A stretch of DNA of 64,000 nt. Origin: Metarhizobium sp964253915 (GTDB lineage: Bacteria > Pseudomonadota > Alphaproteobacteria > Rhizobiales > Rhizobiaceae). Numbering within the stretch: the first letter of the stretch is position 1; the number at the start of each line of letters is the position of its first letter. A program made the translations under genes and the position numbers. The notes under the pieces were generated by a model. The model searched no databases. It saw nothing but the letters and a program-made list of their open reading frames with translations, and was not told where the DNA came from. Location: the NCBI RefSeq assembly GCF_964253915.1, contig NZ_CAXUSG020000011.1:1-64000 (forward strand). The letters are read 5' to 3'. Of the stretch, positions 9,225-16,035 are shown one piece after another.

Positions 9225-9240
9225 ACTAATAATTATTAGT
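9225..9240. promoter_or_regulatory. Perfect 16-bp palindrome, candidate LacI-family operator
   Basis: ACTAATAATTATTAGT is an exact inverted repeat, centred between the divergent dioxygenase (start 9189) and LacI-type regulator (start 9302). Placement and symmetry suit the operator of the adjacent LacI protein. It lacks the central CG common in LacI sites, so the assignment is inference. Confidence 0.6.
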
Positions 9241-9301
9241 CAATATGCTTATGGTTATAAATGATGTAAGGCGACAGGGAGGAAATTTTGAAGGAAAGTG
9301 G

Positions 9302-10339
9302 ATGGCGCGAGCGAGAGAGGCAAATCGATCGAACCGCAAGGCGACGATGACCGACGTCGCGCGTGCGGCTGGCTGTTCCCAGGCCACGGTCTCCTTCGTT
9401 CTCAACAATGCGGTGGGCGTAAAAATCTCGGAAGAGACGCGTCAGAAGGTCATCCAAGCCGCGCGTGCATTGAAATATGGCGAGGCTTCGCCAATCGAGC
9501 GGCCGGCGATCGACAGCCCCAAAAGCTTCGGCTTTGTCGTCGATCAAATGTCCACCAGTCCGGAGACGGTGAATGCCTTGGAGGGCGCGCGACAGGGCTC
9601 CTGGGAAGAGGGGATCGTCATTTTGACGTCGCAAACCATGGGGATTCGCTCCATGGAGGATTCCGTCATTCGGATGATGGGCCGCAGCGGCGTTTCCGGT
9701 CTCATCTACATGACCATCTTTACACGGCAGGTTTCTTTGCCCGCCATCCTCTACGAACTGAACATCCCCGTGGTGCTGCTCAATTGTTATACGGATGATA
9801 ATCACTTCCCGTCCGTTGTTCCGAATGACTTCGAGGGCGGGCGACGGGCGACACGTGAATTGATCGCACGCGGCCGGCAGCGTATCGCCACAATCACCGG
9901 CGAACCTTTCATGCAGGCCAGTCTGGACCGGCTGAGGGGCTATCGTTTGGCGCTGGAGGAGGGGGGCGTTGTCCATGACCCAAGCCTGACGCTTGAAGGC
10001 AACTGGTCGCCCACATCGGGATACGAAGCCGCCAGGCGCCTGCTGGCGCGAGACGTTAGGCCCGACGCGATCTTCTGCCAGAACGACAAGATGGCATCTG
10101 GTTGCTTCGAAGCGATCCGAGAAGCCGGGCTGATCATCGGAGACGACATTTCCGTTGTCGGCTATGACGACGACGAGATTTGTCGCCATCTTCGTCCGCA
10201 GCTTAGCACGATAGTGTTGCCACACCGGGAGATGGGCGCTTGGGCCGTCAACGAACTTCGCCGCGGCAGCATGGGCAAGCGGGGCGCATATGAACCGCAT
10301 TTTGCCCCGGTGACCTATGTGGAACGCAATTCCTTGTAG
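9302..10339 (+). CDS. LacI-family transcriptional regulator
   Basis: N-terminal LacI helix-turn-helix (MTDVARAAGCSQATVSFVLN, about residues 17-36), then a periplasmic-binding-protein-like sensor domain (residues about 70-345) with the usual VVPNDFEGGRRATRELI and FCQNDKMASGC patterns. About 345 residues. ATG 9302 was chosen over the upstream in-frame start at 9245 because AAGGAAAG precedes it and the extra 19 residues are not LacI-like. Divergent from the dioxygenase, which is its likely target through the palindrome at 9225. The effector cannot be deduced. Confidence 0.92.
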   Translation: MARAREANRSNRKATMTDVARAAGCSQATVSFVLNNAVGVKISEETRQKVIQAARALKYGEASPIERPAIDSPKSFGFVVDQMSTSPETVNALEGARQGSWEEGIVILTSQTMGIRSMEDSVIRMMGRSGVSGLIYMTIFTRQVSLPAILYELNIPVVLLNCYTDDNHFPSVVPNDFEGGRRATRELIARGRQRIATITGEPFMQASLDRLRGYRLALEEGGVVHDPSLTLEGNWSPTSGYEAARRLLARDVRPDAIFCQNDKMASGCFEAIREAGLIIGDDISVVGYDDDEICRHLRPQLSTIVLPHREMGAWAVNELRRGSMGKRGAYEPHFAPVTYVERNSL

Positions 10340-10426
10340 CTGTTTCGGGGCCTTAAGCCCAAGGTGGAGACGCCGGGGGAGGGGTAAACTTCGCCAGACG
10401 TTCGAGCTTCTTCAGCCGGGAAGCCG

Positions 10427-10561
10427 ATGCTGTCTTACCCTGAGGCGCTGCAGGTGGCGGAAGAACTCAAGTCGCAGGGAAAGGCGTTTCGAGTCCATGC
10501 TGATGGCCGGACGGATGACGAGCACCGTCAAAGATTGCTTGACCTCGGTGCGCTGTTTTAG
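10427..10561 (+). CDS. Small hypothetical protein, 44 residues
   Basis: A short open frame starting MLSYPEALQVAEELKSQG and ending RLLDLGALF, too short for most gene finders. Composition is protein-like: an amphipathic Glu/Leu/Lys helix followed by a charged RTDDEHRQRLLDL segment. It lies between the LacI regulator and the EcfG-type promoter of ku1. The Shine-Dalgarno is weak. It could be a genuine small gene or the tail of a lost one; I recognise no family. The rest of the 315-bp gap holds only the promoter at 10599. Confidence 0.35.
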   Translation: MLSYPEALQVAEELKSQGKAFRVHADGRTDDEHRQRLLDLGALF

Positions 10562-10598
10562 CGGCAGTCCCAGCGGGTACGTCAGACGGCCATCATCT

Positions 10599-10625
10599 GG
10601 AACATTCGGCCGGCAACTTCCGTTT
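10599..10625 (+). promoter_or_regulatory. EcfG (RpoE2)-type general stress promoter for ku1-ku2
   Basis: GGAAC at 10599-10603, exactly 17 nt, then CGTTT at 10621-10625. This is a full match to the alphaproteobacterial EcfG consensus GGAAC-N16/17-CGTT. It lies 30 nt upstream of the ku1 start and its CAGGAGGAT ribosome site. In Sinorhizobium meliloti a paired-ku locus is reported to be under RpoE2, so stationary-phase or heat-stress control of end joining is expected here. Confidence 0.75.
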
Positions 10626-10654
10626 AAGCCAACGGTTATGCAGGAGGATGGCAA

Positions 10655-11542
10655 ATGGCTACACAGCGCGCGAACTGGAAGGGCCACATCACGTTCGGCG
10701 AGGTTTCCTGTCCCGTCGCAATCTTTACTGCGGTGTCATCTTCCGACCGGATCAGCTTCAACATCCTCAACCGCAAGACCGGAAACCGCGTGCGCCGCGA
10801 GTTCGTCGATAGCGAGACTGGCGATACAGTCGAGCACGACGAGCAGGTCAAGGGATATGAGACAGGTAACGGCAGATACGTCGTGCTGGAGCCGGAGGAA
10901 ATCGCGGCCGCCATACCCCATAGCGACAAGACACTGGCGATCCAAGCCTTCATTCCCTGCGAGGAGATCGATGATGTTTATTTCGACAAGCCGTACTACC
11001 TTGCGCCGCAGGAACAGGGCGTAGAAGCCTTTGCCCTCTTGCGAGACGGAATGAAGGAAGCCGGCGTTGCGGCAATAGCCAGCACTGTATTGTTTCGCCG
11101 GCTGCGCACATTGTTGATCCGCCCCCATGGTGACGGCTTGATCGGCACGACATTGAATTACGATTATGAGGTCCGGTCCGCCGAGGAGGCCTTCGATGAT
11201 GTTGCCGATATCAAGATCGACATGGAGATGCTGGAGCTCGCTTCGCATATCATAGGAACGAAGAAGGGGGGCTACGATCCTTCCAGGTTCGATGATCGAT
11301 ACGAGGATGCGCTGGCCAAGTTGGTCAAGGCGAAGCTGGAAGGGAAGACCTTCAAGAAGCCCAGGGTGCCCAAGGCATCGAAACCGAGCGATCTGCTGCA
11401 GGCGTTGCGGGACAGTGCGGCGGGAGGAAAGAAGACCACGACCCGACATAAGTCCGCCAATGCCAATTCTGCGAAGAAGAAGGCCGCACCGGCTGGAAAG
11501 TCGGCAGGTGACACGGCTTCCACTCGGCGCAAGGCCGGTTAA
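10655..11542 (+). CDS. ku: Ku protein, non-homologous end joining (first of pair)
   Basis: Bacterial Ku, a ring-shaped protein that binds DNA double-strand ends and recruits LigD. The Ku core spans residues about 5-250, opening ANWKGHITFGEVSCPVAIF and including the conserved ILNRKTGNRVRREFVD stretch. The 45-residue C-terminal tail is Lys/Ala-rich (KKTTTRHK, AKKKAAPAGK), typical of the DNA-threading extension. 295 residues. Strong ribosome site CAGGAGGATGGCAA before ATG 10655. 15 nt separate it from the second ku gene; ligD converges from the right. Adjacent rhizobial Ku pairs can act as a heterodimer. Confidence 0.95.
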   Translation: MATQRANWKGHITFGEVSCPVAIFTAVSSSDRISFNILNRKTGNRVRREFVDSETGDTVEHDEQVKGYETGNGRYVVLEPEEIAAAIPHSDKTLAIQAFIPCEEIDDVYFDKPYYLAPQEQGVEAFALLRDGMKEAGVAAIASTVLFRRLRTLLIRPHGDGLIGTTLNYDYEVRSAEEAFDDVADIKIDMEMLELASHIIGTKKGGYDPSRFDDRYEDALAKLVKAKLEGKTFKKPRVPKASKPSDLLQALRDSAAGGKKTTTRHKSANANSAKKKAAPAGKSAGDTASTRRKAG

Positions 11543-11557
11543 GGGTGAGGATCGGTC

Positions 11558-12373
11558 ATGGCAATACGTCCATACTGGAAAGGCTATCTCAAGCTCTCGC
11601 TGGTGACCTGCTCTGTCGAGATGACGCCTGCAATTTCCGACAGTGACAAGGTCAAGTTCCATACGCTCAATCGGGACACCGGCAATCGTGTGCTCAGTCA
11701 ATATGTGGATTCAGTCACCGGCAAGCTGGTGCGCGACCGCGACGAGGTGAAGGGATACCAGCGCGGCGAAGATGACTATGTCATGCTGGAGGATGAGGAT
11801 CTGGAGCACGTCGCCTTGGAAAGCACGAGGACGATCGACATCTCCACCTTCACACCACGCGGCGAGATCGACTGGATCTGGCTCGACACCCCCTATTACC
11901 TGACCCCGAACGACAAGGTCAGCCAGGAGGCCTTCGCCGTGATCCGGGCGGCGATGGAAAAACAGAAAATGGTGGGAATCTCACGGCTGGTTCTCGGACG
12001 GCGGGAACGTGCGGTCATGCTGGAGCCTCGCGGCAAGGGCCTTGTACTCTGGACCCTGCGCTATGGTGACGAGGTTCGCGACGACGGTGATTATTTCAAG
12101 GGGCTGGATAAAGAAAAGCCGGCGAAGGAAACGTTGCCCCTGATCCGTAAGCTCATCAAGAAGCAGACCCGGCATTGGGACGGGAAGATGGTATCCGATC
12201 CCGTGCAGAACAACCTGCTCGAGATCATCAAGTCGAAGAAGAAGCGCCGGAAGCCTCAGGCTCCCAGGAAGGCTGAGTCTGAAAAGGCTGAGAAGCCGAG
12301 CAACGTCATCAATATCATGGATGCGCTGCGCAAATCCGTGGAAGCCGATAACAGGCGATCGAATAAAAAGTAG
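11558..12373 (+). CDS. ku: Ku protein, non-homologous end joining (second of pair)
   Basis: Second Ku paralogue, 271 residues, opening AIRPYWKGYLKLSLVTCSVEM with the shared FHTLNRDTGNRVLSQYVD segment. It has a shorter basic tail (KSKKKRRKPQAPRK near residue 225). Clearly divergent from the first Ku, as in S. meliloti pairs that work as heterodimers. Ribosome site GAGGATCGG before ATG 11558; same operon as ku1. It ends 17 bp before the convergent ligD stop, so the two transcripts may overlap at their 3' ends. Confidence 0.95.
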   Translation: MAIRPYWKGYLKLSLVTCSVEMTPAISDSDKVKFHTLNRDTGNRVLSQYVDSVTGKLVRDRDEVKGYQRGEDDYVMLEDEDLEHVALESTRTIDISTFTPRGEIDWIWLDTPYYLTPNDKVSQEAFAVIRAAMEKQKMVGISRLVLGRRERAVMLEPRGKGLVLWTLRYGDEVRDDGDYFKGLDKEKPAKETLPLIRKLIKKQTRHWDGKMVSDPVQNNLLEIIKSKKKRRKPQAPRKAESEKAEKPSNVINIMDALRKSVEADNRRSNKK

Positions 12374-12390
12374 TCACGCAAGCGGCTATA

Positions 12391-15012
12391 TCAACCCGAC
12401 TTGTTCAGCCGCCGGATAGCTTCCGCCAGTGAGCGCTCACCATCGCAATAATCCCTCCACACGTCGCTTTTGGCAATCAGCGACGGGACCGTGCGGACGG
12501 TGAAACGGGTGGGGTCGAGATCCGAACGGACCTGGCTCCAGGTCAGCGGCATCGAAACCGTGGCGCCGGGCCGCGCCCGCGGGGAAAGCGGGGCAACAGC
12601 GGTCGCCATACGATCGTTGCGCAGATAGTCGAGGAAAATTCGGCCTTTCCGGAGCTTCTTCGCCATCTTTGTCACATACAGATCGGGCTGTTCCTCGGCC
12701 ATCAAGTCGCAGAGCCTATGGGCAAAATCCTTCGCCTCGTCCCAGCCGGGCGATTTTCGGCTGTCGCTTTTCAGCGGCGTGACGACATGCAGGCCCTTGC
12801 CGCCCGTCGTCTTGCAAAAGCTGACGAGGCCGAGCGCATCGAGCCGATCACGCAATTCCCGGGCGGTCTCTACCACCTGGGAAAAGCTTACGTCGGGGCC
12901 AGGATCCAGATCGAAAACCAGGCGGCCCGGTGTTTCGGGATCGCCGGGCCGGCAATTCCACGGATGCAGTTCTACCGCAGCCACCTGTGCCAACGCAGCC
13001 AGCCCCTCGACACGGTTGACCTGCAGGTATGGCTTCTCCTCGCCGGCGATCTTCACGAGTTCCAGCAGGTTCGATGTTCCCGGCATGGCATGGCGCTGGA
13101 AGAACTGCTGTCCCCCTATGCCATCGGGCGCTCGTATTATCGAACAGGGGCGGCCACGAACATGGTCGATCAGCCAATCACCGACGGATTGGTAGTAGTG
13201 GGCCAGATCTTCCTTGGTGACAGGCTGATCCTCGTCAGGCCATAGCGGCTTGTCCGGGCTGGAGAGCAACACGCCCATGACCTCCGCCTTAGCACCACTA
13301 CGCCTGTTTTGCTGTTTCGGCCCAGGTTTGTTGTCCGGTGTTGCCTGATCGGCTGGGGCAGGCTCTTCGGTCGTGACCTCTTCGGCTGGCTTGTCCTCGC
13401 GCAATCCTTTGAACGCCGCCTGTCGAACTTGGCCGTCTCCAGTCCAGCCGGCAAACTCGATCTCGGCCACAAGCTCCGGCTTCACCCAGTGGATGTCATC
13501 GGCTTTTTTCGGGGCGCCAATGCCGGTGAATGGCGAACGTGACGTGTTGAGCGGTACAAGCGCATCCATCAGCATCGCGGCACGACCGGAACCGAACCCT
13601 GTTCCAACGCGGCCAACGTAGACGAAATGCGCGCCACGATAAACGCCTGCCAGCAGAGAGCGAAATTTCCCATCTTTGGTCGTGTATCCTCCGACCACCA
13701 CTTCATGGCCCGCACGGCACTTGGATTTGACCCAGGTATCGGTTCGGCCTGAACGATATGGCTCATCCGCTTTCTTCGAAACGATACCTTCGAGCGATAA
13801 CCGGCACGCAGAGCGAAGCACGGCATCGCCCCCGGTGTCGAAATGATCGACGTGCCGAATTCGGGGACTGGCCTCGACACTGTCCAGTAAATCCCGAAGG
13901 CGAGACTTGCGCTCGCTCAATGGAAGATCGCGCAGGTCTTCACCATCCTGAAACAACAGATCGAAAGCGAAATAGACCAGATCCTCGGTCTTCCCTTCCG
14001 AAAGCGCTGCCTGCAGAGAAGCAAAGTCAGGCGCGCCGTGATTATCGAGCGCACAGATCTCGCCATCGATAAGGGCATCAGGCAAGCCGGCGGCGTCCTC
14101 GGCTATCTCGCCGAACCGCTCCGTCCAGTCGAGCCCCTTGCGGGTTTTCAGTTCGATCTCCCCATCTGAAATCCGCAACTGAATACGATAGCCATCGAAC
14201 TTGATCTCGTGCAGCCATCCAGCGCCGGCTGGCGGTCGCTCCCGGCTTTTGCAGAGCTGTGGCGGTATGAAAGCTGGCATCGAGACGATCGGTCGTTTCG
14301 CATTCGAGGGTGCATTTTTTTCCGCGCCCCCGCGGATCTCTGCAGCGAGGCCCTCGCTGCTGTCCCAGACGGCATCGGCATCGACGGCTGCCTTGTTGAG
14401 CATAAAGGGCTTTGGTCTGCGGCCCTTGCCGGAGCTGATCGTCTGCATGTCGCGGCCGGAGGCGATTGAATTCGTCTCCCGCTTCAGGATGGCATCACCA
14501 TTCTTCTCGACCGCTGTCTCGTCTCGATGCTTGATCAGCAGCCAATTGGTGCGCTTGCCACCGTCGCGGTCCTTCTTCATGCGAACCAGTACGAAGCTGC
14601 CCTTCAGGCGCTCACCATGGAGAACAAATTTGAGATCACCCTTCTTTAGCGCCTCCTCCGGGGTCTGATCGCCTTCCGGCTCCCAGTAGCCGCGATCCCA
14701 CAACATGACCGTTCCGCCACCATATTCGCCCTTGGGAATGGTGCCTTCGAAATCGCCATAATCCAGCGGATGATCCTCGACCTCGACGGCCAACCGCTTA
14801 TCGGATGGGTCGAGCGACGGGCCGCGTGTGACGGCCCAGGATTTGAAAACACCGTCGAGTTCAAGCCTGAGATCATAATGCAATCGCGTCGCATCATGTT
14901 TCTGGATCACGAAGCGCAGGCGTTTTGCCTGCTTGACCTCTATCCTTCCTGACGGTTCGTGGGTCTTCGTGAAATCGCGTTTGCCTTGGTAGGTGGAGAG
15001 TTTTCCGGCCAT
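12391..15012 (-). CDS. ligD: Multifunctional DNA ligase D (phosphoesterase-ligase-polymerase)
   Basis: NHEJ end-processing and sealing enzyme, 873 residues, domain order PE-Lig-Pol. 3'-phosphoesterase: residues about 20-190 (KHDATRLHYDLRLEL, TIPKGEYGGG). ATP-dependent ligase: about 250-545, nucleotidyl lysine in HEIKFDGYRI, motif DGEICALD, motif IV-like EGIVSKKADEPYRSG, motif V TWVKSKC. Primase-polymerase: about 590-870, with the metal aspartates in VFDLDPGPDVSF and the TTGGKGLHVVTPL block. It starts 3 nt after the stop of the small upstream gene, with little ribosome site, so it is probably translationally coupled. Convergent with ku1-ku2; together they form a full two-component end-joining system. 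Confidence 0.96.
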   Translation of the reverse strand: MAGKLSTYQGKRDFTKTHEPSGRIEVKQAKRLRFVIQKHDATRLHYDLRLELDGVFKSWAVTRGPSLDPSDKRLAVEVEDHPLDYGDFEGTIPKGEYGGGTVMLWDRGYWEPEGDQTPEEALKKGDLKFVLHGERLKGSFVLVRMKKDRDGGKRTNWLLIKHRDETAVEKNGDAILKRETNSIASGRDMQTISSGKGRRPKPFMLNKAAVDADAVWDSSEGLAAEIRGGAEKNAPSNAKRPIVSMPAFIPPQLCKSRERPPAGAGWLHEIKFDGYRIQLRISDGEIELKTRKGLDWTERFGEIAEDAAGLPDALIDGEICALDNHGAPDFASLQAALSEGKTEDLVYFAFDLLFQDGEDLRDLPLSERKSRLRDLLDSVEASPRIRHVDHFDTGGDAVLRSACRLSLEGIVSKKADEPYRSGRTDTWVKSKCRAGHEVVVGGYTTKDGKFRSLLAGVYRGAHFVYVGRVGTGFGSGRAAMLMDALVPLNTSRSPFTGIGAPKKADDIHWVKPELVAEIEFAGWTGDGQVRQAAFKGLREDKPAEEVTTEEPAPADQATPDNKPGPKQQNRRSGAKAEVMGVLLSSPDKPLWPDEDQPVTKEDLAHYYQSVGDWLIDHVRGRPCSIIRAPDGIGGQQFFQRHAMPGTSNLLELVKIAGEEKPYLQVNRVEGLAALAQVAAVELHPWNCRPGDPETPGRLVFDLDPGPDVSFSQVVETARELRDRLDALGLVSFCKTTGGKGLHVVTPLKSDSRKSPGWDEAKDFAHRLCDLMAEEQPDLYVTKMAKKLRKGRIFLDYLRNDRMATAVAPLSPRARPGATVSMPLTWSQVRSDLDPTRFTVRTVPSLIAKSDVWRDYCDGERSLAEAIRRLNKSG

Positions 15013-15015
15013 CAG

Positions 15016-15303
15016 CTAGTTGCCGTTGTTGACGGCTTGCGCGGGAAGCGCGGCGCCCAGGTTTCGGAAACGACGAAGGAGTATGTTGACCGTTTCGCTC
15101 TGTTCGAGTTCGTCATCTACTGGCACCGGATCCGTGGCCATGGCCTCGATGACAACAGGATCGACACCGCGCTTGGCGGCTTCGGCGATGGCGTCACGAG
15201 TTTGCCGCTCAGCCTTCAGCCGCACATAGAGCCTATGGATGATCGCATCCCTCAGGTGCACATCATCGGCTTTCTGGTCAGCCTTGTTTACGATCTTCCT
15301 CAT
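15016..15303 (-). CDS. Small conserved-looking protein upstream of ligD
   Basis: 95 residues, largely helical and charged (LRDAIIHRLYVRLKAE, then AIAEAAKRGVDPVVIEAMA and ETVNILLRRFRNLG). No recognised family. The segment DAIAEAAKRGVDP looks like a short recognition-helix-like repeat, but no domain can be named. It sits immediately before ligD with a 3-nt gap, so co-transcription is near certain and an accessory role in end joining or stress is a fair guess. The ATG at 15303 has no ribosome site; with the EcfG-like boxes just upstream, it may be read leaderless. Confidence 0.65.
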   Translation of the reverse strand: MRKIVNKADQKADDVHLRDAIIHRLYVRLKAERQTRDAIAEAAKRGVDPVVIEAMATDPVPVDDELEQSETVNILLRRFRNLGAALPAQAVNNGN

Positions 15304-15311
15304 GATCCGTA

Positions 15312-15337
15312 AAAGACTTTAACCGCGGCCAAGTTCC
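15312..15337 (-). promoter_or_regulatory. Possible EcfG-type promoter for the ligD operon
   Basis: On the minus strand GGAAC (15337-15333), 17 nt, then CTTT (15315-15312). This matches the EcfG pattern except for one base in the -10 (CGTT expected). The start codon at 15303 would lie within a few bases of the transcription start. It agrees with the perfect EcfG promoter of the ku genes but is weaker. Confidence 0.4.
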
Positions 15338-15541
15338 TCCGCATCATGACGGACGTCGGCCGTAAGCAAACAATATATTGTCGCGGTCATCTTCCGTAAA
15401 TTTATGCGATAGCCACAATGTCCATTTCCGGCGCTTTGCTGCCCGGTTTTGATGGTATTCTGGGCGACGTGATTTTCGACGGCGGCTTTCTGTCCTATTA
15501 ATCTGGCAAATCACTCTCGACCGAAAACTGGAAAAAAGAAG

Positions 15542-15781
15542 ATGCCCCGTATCGCCGTAAAGATGTTTCCCGGACGGACTGAAGCGCAGAAAGAGGAATT
15601 TGCCGCAAAAGTCGTTGAAATGGCGATGGCGGTATTCGGCTCAAGCGCGGCGTCGCTCTCGGTCTCCATTACCGAAGTGGAGCCGTCGGCGTGGGACGCA
15701 CAGGTCTACGATCCTGAAATTGTTGCGGCAGAAAGCGACTTGTACAAACGTCCCGGTTATGGGCTTCTGGCAAGCTCCTGA
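15542..15781 (+). CDS. PptA-like tautomerase
   Basis: 79-residue member of the 4-oxalocrotonate tautomerase superfamily, closest in layout to E. coli PptA/YdcE. Met is followed by Pro (MPRIAVKMFPGRT), giving the catalytic N-terminal proline after Met removal. The C-terminus KRPGYGLL mirrors the KKPGYS end of PptA, and a Trp-containing VEPSAWDAQV stretch precedes it. Purine-rich GGAAAAAAGAAG serves as ribosome site. It is monocistronic, with about 240 bp free on each side in which I see nothing but the terminator at 16001. Physiological substrate unknown. Confidence 0.8.
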   Translation: MPRIAVKMFPGRTEAQKEEFAAKVVEMAMAVFGSSAASLSVSITEVEPSAWDAQVYDPEIVAAESDLYKRPGYGLLASS

Positions 15782-16000
15782 GACTGGGATAGCTCCCAGG
15801 CCTGTTAGTTTCCACGCAGAACGGGAAAATTCCAGTGCCAAATGGCCCAATTTAACGGGGGCAAGGTCAAAAGCGTCGAACGTGGAAGAAGACTGCACCA
15901 TCAAAGTCCGGGATCCGGCATCTAGGCGTGCACAGGTTTCGAGTCTTTCAAAGGCATAACCGCAGCGACATGGAAAATCTGTTTTGCAATTCGCGATGAT

Positions 16001-16030
16001 AAGCGGCGACCCCATCCGGGGTCGCCGCTT
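16001..16030. terminator. Strong terminator hairpin between tautomerase and sulfatase
   Basis: 13-bp perfect stem (16001-16013 with 16018-16030) and 4-nt loop ATCC. It lies 6 nt beyond the sulfatase stop on the minus strand. The plus side is followed by TTGTTCTTC, so it may serve both convergent genes. Confidence 0.75.
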
Positions 16031-16035
16031 GTTCT

